This document shows positions 54,962 through 64,000 of a stretch of 64,000 nucleotides of DNA, one piece after another (position 1 is the first letter of the stretch; every line of letters begins with the position of its first letter). The notes beneath the pieces were generated by a model. That model had not been told where the DNA came from. It did no database searches and saw only the letters and a list, made by a program, of their open reading frames with translations. Source of the stretch: Flavobacteriales bacterium (GTDB taxonomy: Bacteria > Bacteroidota > Bacteroidia > Flavobacteriales_D > UBA2798); the NCBI GenBank assembly GCA_019694795.1, contig JAIBBF010000002.1, forward strand, positions 22,500 through 86,499. Direction: 5' to 3'. The position numbers and the translations under genes are program-made.

Positions 54962-56341
54962 ATGAAATTTCGCTATTTTCCTTTCGTTATCCTCCTGCTG
55001 GTTGCTTCGTGCAAACCCAGCGTTAAACCGGTAAAACCGGAAGCATCTTATGATCCTCCTAAAACGGAATTCGACAGGGAATTATCCTATATCAATATTC
55101 CCATGGAAATCGCTTTGTCCGATATCCAGAAACAAATTAACGCTTATGTAAAGGGTGTGTTGTATGAGGACAACAGTTTTACGGATAACGATAACGATGG
55201 ACTCAAATGCAAAGTGAAAAAATATTCCGACATCATTGTCGAGGGTTTATCTAACAAAGTACGCTTAACCGTTCCACTCGATATTGCAGGTTCATATAAA
55301 GCTTTAGGGGTTAGCACCGATTTTAAGGGTGTACTAAAGGCAACCTACGTTACGCAAATTACATTGAAGGATAATTGGAAACTGGAGACCATAACCAAAT
55401 CTGCAGGACATGAGTGGATAAAATCGCCGGCAATCGATTTGTATTTGTTCGAACTTCCGGTTACTTCCATTGCCGATGCCGCCTTGGAAGGACAGCAAGA
55501 ATACATCGAAAAAGAAATCGATAAAGCAATTCGCGAATACGTTGATCTTAAAGAATACCTCAAAGATGTAGTCCGCGGTTTATATGAACCAATGTTATTA
55601 TCCGAAACCTATAAAACCTGGTTTTGCCTTGAACCAAAGGAAATCTATACCTCACAAATAAACACCCAAAAAGGAATCATGCACATTTCACTGGGAATGA
55701 AAACGTATACCGAAACGCATATTGGACCCAAACCACCGCTCGGTGATACTACTTTTTTTCCTGCGATGAAAGTGATGGAAAAAATGCCGGATGATTTTAA
55801 TGTGGGACTCGTAACACTCGTTAAATACCCGAATGCAGCAGCGCTGTTGAAAGAACAATATGTCGATAATCCCTACACCTACACCGAGGGAAAACGTTCG
55901 GTTACATTAACGCATATTGATTTATGGGGACAAGACAATCGTATGGTGATTGAGTGTGGATTAAAAGGATCCGTAAACGGAATGGTTTATTTATTGGGTA
56001 CACCCGGATACGATTCATTAAGCCGGAATATCATTCTTAAAAATGTAGATTTCCATGTCGATACAAAAAACAAATTACTCAAATCGGCCAACTGGCTGCT
56101 CCACGGAAAATTTGCAAAAATCATGGAGAAAAACATGTATTTCGAAATGGGAAAACAATTGGATGCCTCTAAAAAAGATGCGCAAACGTATTTAACCAAT
56201 TACGAAGTATCGAAAGGGATTCGCCTCAATGGGAAACTCACCGACTTAAGCACTAAAAAAGTTTACCTAACACCCGATGCCATTGTTGCGGTAGTAACTG
56301 CAAGTGGAAAATTAAGTGTAAAAGTAGAGGGAATGGAGTAA
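54962..56341 (+). CDS. DUF4403-family lipoprotein
   Basis: A 459-residue lipoprotein with lipobox VASCKP (Cys near 17). The mature region SYINIPMEIALSDIQKQINAYVKGVLYED matches DUF4403, proteins with repeated bactericidal-permeability-like (lipid-binding) folds in the periplasm. The sequence alternates beta strands and long loops. Function unproven. It ends 1 bp from the convergent archaemetzincin gene. Confidence 0.88.
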   Translation: MKFRYFPFVILLLVASCKPSVKPVKPEASYDPPKTEFDRELSYINIPMEIALSDIQKQINAYVKGVLYEDNSFTDNDNDGLKCKVKKYSDIIVEGLSNKVRLTVPLDIAGSYKALGVSTDFKGVLKATYVTQITLKDNWKLETITKSAGHEWIKSPAIDLYLFELPVTSIADAALEGQQEYIEKEIDKAIREYVDLKEYLKDVVRGLYEPMLLSETYKTWFCLEPKEIYTSQINTQKGIMHISLGMKTYTETHIGPKPPLGDTTFFPAMKVMEKMPDDFNVGLVTLVKYPNAAALLKEQYVDNPYTYTEGKRSVTLTHIDLWGQDNRMVIECGLKGSVNGMVYLLGTPGYDSLSRNIILKNVDFHVDTKNKLLKSANWLLHGKFAKIMEKNMYFEMGKQLDASKKDAQTYLTNYEVSKGIRLNGKLTDLSTKKVYLTPDAIVAVVTASGKLSVKVEGME

Positions 56342-56342
56342 T

Positions 56343-56990
56343 CTAATGCTGTTTTAGTTGCTCTTTACAATGGCTGCATAAATCTTCCGTTTCACCATCA
56401 ATGGTGAGAATGGTTTCTGCGGCATCGCTCATTACACAACCCTTCGTTTTACAATGCGGAAGACCAAGCGTATGTCCCAATTCATGCACACACACTTTCC
56501 GGAATCGCTCCAGCTTTAATGGTTCACCTGCTCCGCGAGCACCCAAACGGTAATAACTCACCACACAGGTGGAACCCGGACAATATCCCAGTCCGAATAC
56601 CCCCCAGTCCTTGTATTTCCATTTTGGTTCTTTGTTTTTTGTGCAGGAAATATCCATCGCTGTTATTCCAATCACCTTGTGATAAGGTTCCGTTCGTTCG
56701 CGATCCATGATTTGTAAAAGAGAATCTGCACGCAAACGCGAATTGGAAAAGGAAGATCGCGCACTCGATGGTGCAGGTTTCATTTCAGCAATGGTAACCC
56801 TCGCCGGATAATTTTTTTCAAGCGCAGATTGGCATGATTTCAAATACAACTCATCCACTGTTCCCCAGGGCTGAAGCAGAATTTCCATTTTACCGGAAGA
56901 GGGAATACCATTCGCATGGATAGGCTCATGGTTCTCAGGTGCACAGGAAATCATTGACGCTATAAAAAGCAGGAATGCTGAATATTTCAT
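56343..56990 (-). CDS. Lipoprotein archaemetzincin (zinc protease)
   Basis: A 215-residue metzincin. The complete signature is present: H169-E-x-x-H173-x-x-G-x-x-H179-C180-x4-C185-x-M187-x17-C205-x-x-C208, i.e. three zinc His, Glu and the four-Cys structural zinc site. An N-terminal lipoprotein signal (FLLFIASMISCAPE, Cys near 16) predicts an exported protein, whereas archaeal AmzA is usually cytosolic. A YYRLGARGAG segment precedes the active site. Substrate unknown. Monocistronic, directly after the sod terminator. Confidence 0.92.
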   Translation of the reverse strand: MKYSAFLLFIASMISCAPENHEPIHANGIPSSGKMEILLQPWGTVDELYLKSCQSALEKNYPARVTIAEMKPAPSSARSSFSNSRLRADSLLQIMDRERTEPYHKVIGITAMDISCTKNKEPKWKYKDWGVFGLGYCPGSTCVVSYYRLGARGAGEPLKLERFRKVCVHELGHTLGLPHCKTKGCVMSDAAETILTIDGETEDLCSHCKEQLKQH

Positions 56991-56994
56991 AGTT

Positions 56995-57002
56995 GAAAAA
57001 TA
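56995..57002 (-). promoter_or_regulatory. Archaemetzincin promoter -7-like element TATTTTTC (leaderless type)
   Basis: Minus strand, 4 bases (aact) from the ATG at 56990. The TA falls at the end of the U-tract of the sod terminator, so the promoter and terminator share bases. Confidence 0.45.
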
Positions 57003-57033
57003 AAAAAAGCCTCACCAATAACGATGAGGCTTT
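57002..57033 (-). terminator. Rho-independent terminator after sod
   Basis: Minus strand: AAGCCTCA, loop, TGAGGCTT, then T's. It ends the sod transcript 23 bp past its stop and immediately precedes the archaemetzincin start. Confidence 0.88.
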
Positions 57034-57055
57034 GATTATTCGCTAAGAATGAAAA

Positions 57056-57664
57056 TTAAAGCGCGGCTTTGTAACGAGCAGCTACTGCATCCCAGTTTAC
57101 AACATTCCACCAGTTCGCCATGTAGTCCGGACGCTTATTCTGGTATTTCAGGTAATAAGCATGTTCCCAAACATCACAACCCAAAATTGGTGTGCCTTTC
57201 ACTTCGGCAATGTCCATTAATGGATTATCCTGATTTGGAGTAGAACAAATTGCAAGTGATTTGTCGGCTTTCACAATTAACCAGGCCCAACCGGAACCGA
57301 AACGTGTAGCACCGGCAGTGTTGAACTGGGTTTTAAAATCGTCGAACGATCCGAACGTTTTTGCAATAGCATCAGCTAATTCGCCGCTTGGATTTCCACC
57401 TTTATTCGGACCCATAATGTTCCAGAATAAATCGTGATTAAAATGTCCGCCACCATTGTTGCGAACAGCCATTGGAGCTTTTGAAATATTGGCAAGAATA
57501 TCCATCATGGATTTTCCTTCCCATTCAGTTCCCTTAATGGCATTGTTCAGGTTGGTTACGTAAGCGGCATGGTGACGATCGTGATGTATTTCCATCGTCA
57601 TTGCATCAATAAAAGGTTCCAATGCATTGTTGGCATATGGAAGAGGTGCGAGTTCAAATGACAT
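57056..57664 (-). CDS. Iron/manganese superoxide dismutase
   Basis: A 202-residue enzyme. N-terminal helix hairpin: [36 protein letters not shown], then [11 protein letters not shown], then [11 protein letters not shown]. The four metal ligands His-His-Asp-His are in place ([23 protein letters not shown]). Fe versus Mn cannot be told apart by eye. It removes superoxide in the cytoplasm. Promoter TACATTTG upstream. Confidence 0.96.
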   Translation of the reverse strand: MSFELAPLPYANNALEPFIDAMTMEIHHDRHHAAYVTNLNNAIKGTEWEGKSMMDILANISKAPMAVRNNGGGHFNHDLFWNIMGPNKGGNPSGELADAIAKTFGSFDDFKTQFNTAGATRFGSGWAWLIVKADKSLAICSTPNQDNPLMDIAEVKGTPILGCDVWEHAYYLKYQNKRPDYMANWWNVVNWDAVAARYKAAL

Positions 57665-57686
57665 AATAATTAAGTTTTTGGTTGAA

Positions 57687-57694
57687 CAAATGTA
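57687..57694 (-). promoter_or_regulatory. sod promoter -7 element TACATTTG
   Basis: Perfect consensus on the minus strand, about 22 nt before the ATG at 57664. Confidence 0.5.
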
Positions 57695-57779
57695 ACAGAA
57701 TAACCATTTTTTCGAAAGAAAGTTCTGTTAAGCTATGTTTATAAAAAAATAATTCGCTGAAAAAAAGGGAGTTCACATT

Positions 57780-58811
57780 TTAAAAAGGCATCCTTGCCAA
57801 AGGAGCAATCTGTTGATCCGCAAAAATACCTTCGGCAAATTTAAAAGATCCGGCCATCGCAATCATGGCCGCATTATCGGTGCAATATTCAAATGGAGGA
57901 ATATGTACACGCCAATTGTTCTCTTCACCCATTCGGGTGATGGCATTTCGCAAGCCTTTATTGGCACTAACACCACCGGCAATGGCAATGTCTTTTACCT
58001 TAAATTCCCTGGCTGCCTTTTTGAATTTTTTTAGCAGAATTTCGATGATGGTCCACTGAATTCCGGCGCAAATATCATGGATGTTTTTCTCAATGAAATC
58101 GGCATCTTTTTTCTGCTCCTTCTGAAGAAAATACAGAATGCTTGTTTTTAAACCGGAAAAACTGAAGTTGTATTCAGGAATTTGCGGATGAGGAAAAGTG
58201 AAACGGCTAGCATCTCCCAATGCGGCATGCTGATCAACTTGTGGTCCGCCCGGATAAGGAAGTCCAAGTAATTTGGCCGATTTATCAAAAGCCTCTCCTG
58301 CGGCATCATCCAGTGTTTCCCCAATGATTTCCATTTCAAGCGGGGATTTTACCAAGACCAGTTGGGTATGTCCGCCCGAAACCGTTAAGCATAAAAACGG
58401 AAATTCAGGAGCAGGATAATTTTCACCCGGTTTGCGAATAAAATGCGCCAGAATATGGGCTTGCATATGGTTCACTTCTACCATGGGAATACCCCGGGCC
58501 ATTGCAAAACTTTTGGCAAAGGAAACACCGACCAGTAAAGAGCCCATGAGACCCGGACCCCGTGTAAAGGCAACGGCACCAATGTCCCCCACCTGCACCC
58601 CAGCGCTTTTAAGGGCTTGGTCCACCACAGGAATAATGTTCTGCTGGTGCGCTCTGGAAGCAAGTTCCGGAACCACCCCTCCAAAACGCTCGTGTACGCT
58701 CTGATTGGCAATGAAATTCGACAATAAAACATCGCCCTTCAACACCGCCGCTGAGGTTTCATCGCAAGAAGATTCGATGCCGAGAATTATGGTATCTTTG
58801 TTAATTGGCAC
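57780..58811 (-). CDS. tsaD: tRNA N6-adenosine threonylcarbamoyltransferase TsaD
   Basis: A 343-residue ASKHA protein that adds threonylcarbamoyl to A37 of ANN-reading tRNAs. It begins with GTG at 58811 (no ATG in place). Motifs: ILGIESSCDETSAAV, VNHMQAHILAH (metal His), VSGGHTQLVLV and GGVSANKGLR. Full length. Divergent from the TamB-like gene whose longest open frame runs into this 5' end. Confidence 0.95.
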   Translation of the reverse strand: MPINKDTIILGIESSCDETSAAVLKGDVLLSNFIANQSVHERFGGVVPELASRAHQQNIIPVVDQALKSAGVQVGDIGAVAFTRGPGLMGSLLVGVSFAKSFAMARGIPMVEVNHMQAHILAHFIRKPGENYPAPEFPFLCLTVSGGHTQLVLVKSPLEMEIIGETLDDAAGEAFDKSAKLLGLPYPGGPQVDQHAALGDASRFTFPHPQIPEYNFSFSGLKTSILYFLQKEQKKDADFIEKNIHDICAGIQWTIIEILLKKFKKAAREFKVKDIAIAGGVSANKGLRNAITRMGEENNWRVHIPPFEYCTDNAAMIAMAGSFKFAEGIFADQQIAPLARMPF

Positions 58812-58832
58812 GTATTCTGTATTAACGCATCA

Positions 58833-58840
58833 CAAAGTTA
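58833..58840 (-). promoter_or_regulatory. tsaD promoter -7 element TAACTTTG
   Basis: Perfect consensus on the minus strand, 21 nt before the GTG at 58811. Confidence 0.5.
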
Positions 58841-58863
58841 TTAAAAAAGTACTCCATACCGTG

Positions 58864-61800
58864 ATGAGGACCATTGGCATTTTTGCCGAATGGTTATTGG
58901 TGCTTCTGATTATTCTGGTTTTTGCGGTAAAATCATCTGCATTTCAAACCTGGCTGGCCCAAAGCATCGCCGCCTATCTTTCCTCCGAACTGGGAGCCGA
59001 AGTACGCATCGCAAGGGTAGATATCGATTTTTTCGATTACGCCACGCTCGAAGGGGTGTACGTGAGCGACCAACATGGCGATACCATCCTTTATGCACCC
59101 AAAATTCATTGCGACATCAGTTTGCTGAGTCTCAAAAAAGAAAAACTGGCCTTGTCAAAAGCTGAATTGGTCGACCCGCATATTGAATTAACGAAATACG
59201 AAGGAGAAAAACGGTGGAATTACGCATTTCTGGAGGACTATTTTTCGAGTGATAAACCCAAGAAAAAAGATCCGAATAAAGAGCCATGGGATTTTACCTG
59301 CGATAAAATTCTGTTGACCAATGCCGATTTTCACTATAACAATTACAATAAACCGGGACAAGACTATGGAATCGACTTCGATCACATGTCCGTCCACTCC
59401 CTCTATGGCGAATTCTCCGATTTTCATCAGAGAAAGGATACATCCTATTTGCACATCGACAGAATCCGGTTAAAAGAGGTTTCAGGTTTCGAATTGGATA
59501 CCCTAAGTGCCGATTTAAAAATTCACGAGCATTTACTCGATTTTGGTAATCTCTTACTCTGTACCAAAAACACAAGAATTACAACTCCTTCACTTGCATT
59601 TAAGTTCGAAGATTTTGATGATTTCAATTTTTTCGAAGACAAAGTGCAGATGATTTCCAACTTAAATTACTGCAAAGTTGATTTAGATGATATTGCCTTC
59701 TTTGCACCCGAACTCAAAGGCATTAACAGAAGTTTAATTCTTAAATCAAATGTTAGAGGCACGGTAAACGATTTGCGTTTAAAAAAACTGGAACTCTACC
59801 TGAGTGACGAAACCTATGTAAAAGGCAATTTTGACTTTACCGGAATTACGGATGTAGAGAATGTTTTTATCGATGCTAAAATCACCGATTTCGCTACTAA
59901 CCGCGATGAAATTGCAGCAATAAAATTACCACCATTTGATGGGGAAGAATACATTGAAATACCTGGAAGATATTCCTTGTTTGGAACCATAAACGGACAC
60001 GGCTTATTTACGGGTACACCTGCCGATTTTGTTGCCTACGGACAATTCGATACCGATATGGGACAAATCGCTACTGATATTCGTTTTTACATCGACAGCA
60101 CCGATCACTATTTCCATTATCAGGGAAATCTGCTTACCCAGGATTTTCGCGCCGGATATTTTTATGAAATACCCGATATGGGGAATGTGTCGATGGACAT
60201 CGATATCAAGGCCACCGGATTAACATTCGACGATCTGGCCGCGCAGCTCGATGGCACGGTGTATTCGCTCGGATACATGGGTTATGATTATCATAACATC
60301 ACACTTACGAATGGAAAATTGACCTCCGAACAGTTCATTGGAAAAATGAATATCAAGGATGAAAATATTGATTTGATTTTCGATGGTAATGTGAATTTTG
60401 CCAAAAAAGAACCTTCATTCGATTTCGAAATTGATATTAAAAAAGCCAACCTTGCCGTTCTGCATTTAGCTGACCGCGATCACTCTTCCAGTCTTTGCGT
60501 ACACATCAAGGCCGATGCAACCGGTTCCGATCTGGATAACTTCAGCGGGAAATTGTCCTTATCGAATTTGTCGTACTACGAAAAAGGAAAAGATTACATG
60601 ATGGATTCCATTGTGTTATCAGCAAAGATTAATCCCGATAAAACCAAATCACTCGGATTAAAATCCTCCATTATTGATGCAAATGTGGATGGTAAATACA
60701 ATTTCGAAGAATTGCCTACCGCATTTACATCCATTATTTCTCAGGTATTACCTTCTCTTTTCGATAATAAAGTCATTAAACTCAAAAACGATCAGGAGTT
60801 TAAATACACCGTGCTGATTAAAGATTTCTCCTACATCACGGAACTTTTTCTGCCGGATGTGGAATTGTCGAAAAACGCGAAAATCAGTGGACGTTTCGAC
60901 TCCGAACAAAATATCTTCAGAATGAAAAGTGATGTCTTAACCATACTTAAAGTGGCGGGCTATGAAGTCAATGAAATGGTTCTTAACGTCAAAAACAATG
61001 ATGACTTTTTAAACATAAAAATAGATGCGGATCACATTCACCTTACCGATACGGTTAAGATGAAAAACTTTGCATTCGAAAGTGATTTGTATCAGAATAA
61101 AATGGTGTCTTCCATTCAATGGAACAATGAAGATTCACTTTCAAGTGGGGCCATTTATGGAGAAGGTATAATTCGTTCCAGCGATGTGTATGAATTGGAT
61201 TTAAATCCCTCCGAGGTAAAAGTCAACGGATCCACCTGGCACCTCGATGCTACTTCTCATTTTGCTTTTGCAGGGGATACCATTTCTATTTCCGATTTCA
61301 ATATTTACAACGGTAAACAGTCCATTGCCGTAGCCGGAAAAATTTCGCCATTGCGCAATGATAAACTGGATATCGATATCTGCGAATTCGATTTAGAAAA
61401 TTTAAATCCCATCATCAACGATCCAAATATAAAACTTCACGGTACGCTTCATGGAAACGGATTTGTTGCGGATTTGTACAAGGATTTATTTTTTGCTTCC
61501 GATATGCGTCTGGATTCATTTCGCTTAAATGAAGATTACCTCGGCGAATTTAAATTGGTAAATCTGTGGGATAATGAGGAAAAGCGAATACACACCACGG
61601 GTGAATTGCGCAGAAAGGAAATCAGGTCCATCGAATTTACCGGCGATTACTATACCAAAAAGGAAAAAAACAACATCGATTATGTGGTCGAATTTAACGA
61701 GACCAATCTCACTTTCCTTAATGCATTCATTCCCGAAGATGTGTCGAATTTAAGAGGACTTGCAACAGGAAAACTATCTGTTAAAGGCGAACCTGAAGCG

Positions 61801-63360
61801 CCGGTTCTCAAGGGAAAAATCAATTTCCAGAACGGAGCGGTAAAAGTGAATATGCTTAATACCGAGTATTATTTCGGAGGATTGGTGAAAGTGGACAATG
61901 ATATGATTGCATTTGATTCTATTCCCATCGCCGATGTAAAAGGAAATTTAGGGGTGGGACGAGGTACTTTTTATCATAACAATTTTGAGAACTGGAATTT
62001 CGACTGTGTTCTTGAATTCAACAAAATGTTATGCCTGAACACCACCGAAGAAATGAATGATTTATACTATGGTCGTGCCTACGCTACCGGAAGCGTACAA
62101 GTGTTCGCCTATGGAAATAACATTGAAATCGATGTAAATGTTAAAAGCGAAAAAGGTACCCGCATTGTACTTCCTCTCTACGGTAGTTCCGATCAGAGCA
62201 TTCAGGATTTTGTAAGGTTTGTTGGTACCAAGGACTCTGTTAAAGTGGATGAGAAAATAGATTTATCGGGTATCAGTCTGAATTTCGATTTCGACGTAAC
62301 TCCCGATGCGGAGGTGATGATTGTATTCGATAAACTGGCCGGCGATATGATGAAGGGAAGAGGAGCAGGTCACCTACAAATGCTCATCGATCCACTGGGT
62401 GAATTCACCATGTTTGGTCAATACGTCATCGATCAGGGAGATTATCTCTTTACATTGATGAATGTAATCAACAAGCGCTTTACCGTTCGTAAAGGATCTA
62501 CCATTTCCTGGTACGGCGATCCGATGGCAGCGGATATTGATCTGAAAGCCGTGTATAAAGTGCAGGCTGCTCCCACCGAAATTATGCCCGTAGATGTTGC
62601 TGCATTATATAAACGAAATGTTGATGTGGAATGTGAAATGACACTCAAGCAAAACTTATTTAAACCGGATGCTTATTTTGATATCATCGTTCCCAAGGCA
62701 GACGAAAATGTAAAAGCGGCGCTAACGCAAATCCGCGCTTCGGAACCAGAACGTACGCGTCAGTTTTTCTCTCTGCTGGCCATTAATAAATTCCTTCCGC
62801 TTTCCAACTCCATTTCAAACGCTTCCAATACAGCCCTCACCGGAGTGAACTCAACCGTATCCGAATTAGTGTCCAGCCAAATGAGTAACTGGCTGTCTCA
62901 AATTTCAGATGAGTTTGATATCGGATTAAATTATCGTCCGGGCGATGAGATTTCTTCCGATGAGATTGCGGTGGCTTTTTCAACCCAGTTGTTTAATGAT
63001 CGCTTAACGGTGAGCACCAATGTTGGGGTGAGTAAAGGAAACAGCTCCAACCAAAATCCAAATCAGCTGATTGGAGATTTTAATGTGGAATATAAAATTA
63101 ATCAGGACGGCAGTTTCCGTATTCGCGGGTACAATGAGTCCAACGAATTCGACGTAACCCGTACCGCCCAGGCGCCCTTCACACAAGGGGTTGGGGTTTA
63201 CTATACCGAGGAGTTCGATAGCTTTAAGGATTTGAAAATCATACGTAAAATCGGATCCTGGTTCAAAAAGGGGAAGAAAGAGAAGGAGGATAAACCCACC
63301 TCTTATCACCCGGCAGATAAGCCGCGTGATGAAAAAGACCTTCAATTGGCAGAAAAATAA
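58864..63360 (+). CDS. tamB: TamB-like translocation/assembly protein
   Basis: About 1498 residues. Start ATG at 58864 (MRTIGIFAEWLLVLLIILVF) is preferred; the frame is open back to 58705 but that part is antisense to tsaD, with GTG 58861 as an alternative. One N-terminal membrane helix, then a very long beta-rich AsmA/DUF490 region (AVRIARVDIDFFDYATLEGVYVSD...), and the C-terminal DUF490 domain (about 1200-1400, GRGAGHLQMLIDPLGEFTMFGQYVIDQGDYLF). Such bridge proteins span the periplasm and carry lipids or help insert outer-membrane proteins. Ends in a basic-acidic tail. Very long but intact. Confidence 0.9.
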   Translation: MRTIGIFAEWLLVLLIILVFAVKSSAFQTWLAQSIAAYLSSELGAEVRIARVDIDFFDYATLEGVYVSDQHGDTILYAPKIHCDISLLSLKKEKLALSKAELVDPHIELTKYEGEKRWNYAFLEDYFSSDKPKKKDPNKEPWDFTCDKILLTNADFHYNNYNKPGQDYGIDFDHMSVHSLYGEFSDFHQRKDTSYLHIDRIRLKEVSGFELDTLSADLKIHEHLLDFGNLLLCTKNTRITTPSLAFKFEDFDDFNFFEDKVQMISNLNYCKVDLDDIAFFAPELKGINRSLILKSNVRGTVNDLRLKKLELYLSDETYVKGNFDFTGITDVENVFIDAKITDFATNRDEIAAIKLPPFDGEEYIEIPGRYSLFGTINGHGLFTGTPADFVAYGQFDTDMGQIATDIRFYIDSTDHYFHYQGNLLTQDFRAGYFYEIPDMGNVSMDIDIKATGLTFDDLAAQLDGTVYSLGYMGYDYHNITLTNGKLTSEQFIGKMNIKDENIDLIFDGNVNFAKKEPSFDFEIDIKKANLAVLHLADRDHSSSLCVHIKADATGSDLDNFSGKLSLSNLSYYEKGKDYMMDSIVLSAKINPDKTKSLGLKSSIIDANVDGKYNFEELPTAFTSIISQVLPSLFDNKVIKLKNDQEFKYTVLIKDFSYITELFLPDVELSKNAKISGRFDSEQNIFRMKSDVLTILKVAGYEVNEMVLNVKNNDDFLNIKIDADHIHLTDTVKMKNFAFESDLYQNKMVSSIQWNNEDSLSSGAIYGEGIIRSSDVYELDLNPSEVKVNGSTWHLDATSHFAFAGDTISISDFNIYNGKQSIAVAGKISPLRNDKLDIDICEFDLENLNPIINDPNIKLHGTLHGNGFVADLYKDLFFASDMRLDSFRLNEDYLGEFKLVNLWDNEEKRIHTTGELRRKEIRSIEFTGDYYTKKEKNNIDYVVEFNETNLTFLNAFIPEDVSNLRGLATGKLSVKGEPEAPVLKGKINFQNGAVKVNMLNTEYYFGGLVKVDNDMIAFDSIPIADVKGNLGVGRGTFYHNNFENWNFDCVLEFNKMLCLNTTEEMNDLYYGRAYATGSVQVFAYGNNIEIDVNVKSEKGTRIVLPLYGSSDQSIQDFVRFVGTKDSVKVDEKIDLSGISLNFDFDVTPDAEVMIVFDKLAGDMMKGRGAGHLQMLIDPLGEFTMFGQYVIDQGDYLFTLMNVINKRFTVRKGSTISWYGDPMAADIDLKAVYKVQAAPTEIMPVDVAALYKRNVDVECEMTLKQNLFKPDAYFDIIVPKADENVKAALTQIRASEPERTRQFFSLLAINKFLPLSNSISNASNTALTGVNSTVSELVSSQMSNWLSQISDEFDIGLNYRPGDEISSDEIAVAFSTQLFNDRLTVSTNVGVSKGNSSNQNPNQLIGDFNVEYKINQDGSFRIRGYNESNEFDVTRTAQAPFTQGVGVYYTEEFDSFKDLKIIRKIGSWFKKGKKEKEDKPTSYHPADKPRDEKDLQLAEK

Positions 63361-63422
63361 TGCACATAACCACGAGGTTGGCCAAAACTTTTCTAAATTC
63401 GTGCGTCGAAAACAATCAACCT

Positions 63423-64000
63423 ATGAAAATCAGACTCATTACCAGACTTATGCCTTTGGCTGCGGCTCCGGTCCTGCTGCTGTCTTCCTGCGGGGGCGAA
63501 CAACCTTCTGAGGAGCAAAAAGTGGACACAACCCAAACCACTGAAGTAGTTGAAATGGATACCCTTTCCTCTTTCAACCTGTTACCAAGCCCACTTCAGG
63601 TGGCTATGATCTTCGATAAATCCGGAATGGAATTCGATGGTTCATTTACCAACAAGCTGGATAATGTAAAAAAATACGGAACAAGCTGGGAGAAATCCAT
63701 CAACTTCGGTGTTTACTCTGCCGATTTAGCTTATGCTGTATTAAATGAAAAGTCAAAAGAAGCCGGAGAAATCATTAAGGTGGTTCGTGATCTTTCAAAA
63801 GAAATCGGATTATCTACTGTTTTCGAATCAGAAGATATTCTTGGTCGCTTCGAGAAAAACCTCAATAACAAAGATTCAGTATTGGATATCTTATTTGTTA
63901 TCGAAGAAAAAACCGACGACTACATCGAAGAAAACGGAGAACATGCTTTAGGAAACGTAATGTTTGCAGGTGCGTGGATCGAAGGGATGTTCGTTGGAGC
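63423..64000 (+). CDS. Lipoprotein of unknown function (runs off the window)
   Basis: An open frame of at least 192 residues cut by the window end, so no stop is seen. Lipoprotein signal: MKIRLITRLMPLAAAPVLLLSSCGG (Cys near 23), then a Glu/Thr-rich linker (EQPSEEQKVDTTQTTEVVE) and an alpha-rich domain (LQVAMIFDKSGMEFDGSFTNKLDNVKKYGTSWEKSINFGVYSADLAYAVLNEKSKEAGEIIKVVRDL...). No recognised family. A TAAATTCG box lies about 22 bp upstream. Confidence 0.7.
   Translation, partial: MKIRLITRLMPLAAAPVLLLSSCGGEQPSEEQKVDTTQTTEVVEMDTLSSFNLLPSPLQVAMIFDKSGMEFDGSFTNKLDNVKKYGTSWEKSINFGVYSADLAYAVLNEKSKEAGEIIKVVRDLSKEIGLSTVFESEDILGRFEKNLNNKDSVLDILFVIEEKTDDYIEENGEHALGNVMFAGAWIEGMFVG

Noticed and set aside
58705..58863. 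The N-terminal extension of the TamB-like frame
   Set aside because: It is antisense to the start of tsaD, has no conserved look, and the membrane helix begins right after the ATG at 58864.
63326..63511. A 61-aa ORF overlapping the end of the TamB-like gene and the last lipoprotein
   Set aside because: The frame at 63423 has a proper lipoprotein signal and stays open to the window end; this one is a shadow.

Overview
The window reads as chromosomal DNA from a member of the Bacteroidota, most likely a free-living Flavobacteriales-type bacterium (inference). The grounds are type IX secretion (T9SS) sorting domains on at least six proteins, a PorP/SprF-type outer-membrane protein, promoters of the TAnnTTTG class, an almost complete lack of Shine-Dalgarno sequences, a SecA with an inserted block and C-terminal zinc motif, and a Tgt without zinc cysteines. 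Base composition is moderately AT-rich and even. I see no phage, plasmid, CRISPR or intact insertion sequence. Genes are packed tightly, often with 1-25 bp overlaps.

Layout. 1-5.1 kb: the end of speA, two tandem DUF4412-like secreted proteins, ftsK and lolA. 5.1-9.5 kb: bioA, a secreted TPR protein whose terminator lies inside bioA, a membrane protein, and a translationally coupled GNAT / CaiB-type CoA-transferase pair. 9.7-17.1 kb: a minus-strand run of secreted T9SS cargo genes, namely two near-identical 573-aa proteins in tandem and a giant beta-propeller/beta-helix protein whose signal-peptide exon is split off by a one-base frameshift. 17.35-17.43 kb: tRNA-Leu(GAG). 17.6-21.3 kb: a PKD protein with a type-B (CHU_C) sorting domain, its PorP/SprF partner and a cyclophilin. 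21.3-31.5 kb: an MscS channel, a GH18 protein and an N-acetylmuramoyl-L-alanine amidase sharing the same long modular tail, an outer-membrane barrel and a propeller lipoprotein. 31.7-37.7 kb: dnaB, a secreted protein of unclear function, an SRPBCC protein, an aldo/keto reductase, a CDF metal transporter and a small DUF2892 protein. 37.8-40.6 kb: a fragment of the phenylacetate pathway (paaI, paaJ, paaY) interrupted by a four-helix-bundle (S23/IVP) gene bounded by 19-20 bp inverted repeats. 40.7-46.2 kb: DUF2461, an ECF sigma factor coupled to a glycosyltransferase, tgt, lptG and ispE. 46.4-64 kb: secA, a PD40-like secreted protein, a DUF985 cupin, ligA-(unknown)-dapA-(small membrane protein), a DUF4403 lipoprotein, a lipoprotein archaemetzincin, superoxide dismutase, tsaD, a TamB-like protein and a lipoprotein cut by the window end.

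What stands out. (1) The two 573-aa T9SS cargo genes are a 1721-bp tandem duplication that recombined at a 14-bp microhomology encoding the conserved IWPNP motif at the start of the sorting domain, so one copy acquired the neighbour's sorting domain. The copies are then mosaic: nearly identical ends around a diverged core. (2) A four-helix-bundle gene between inverted repeats sits in a paa gene run with the architecture of a 23S rRNA intervening sequence, but inside an mRNA. (3) About ten genes have a -7 box whose TA lies exactly 12 bases before the start codon, predicting leaderless mRNAs. (4) A minus-strand intrinsic terminator is written into the codons of a conserved BioA motif. (5) A secreted lipoprotein archaemetzincin takes its promoter from the T-tract of the sod terminator. 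All functional calls come from reading motifs and recalled family knowledge; no database search was possible.
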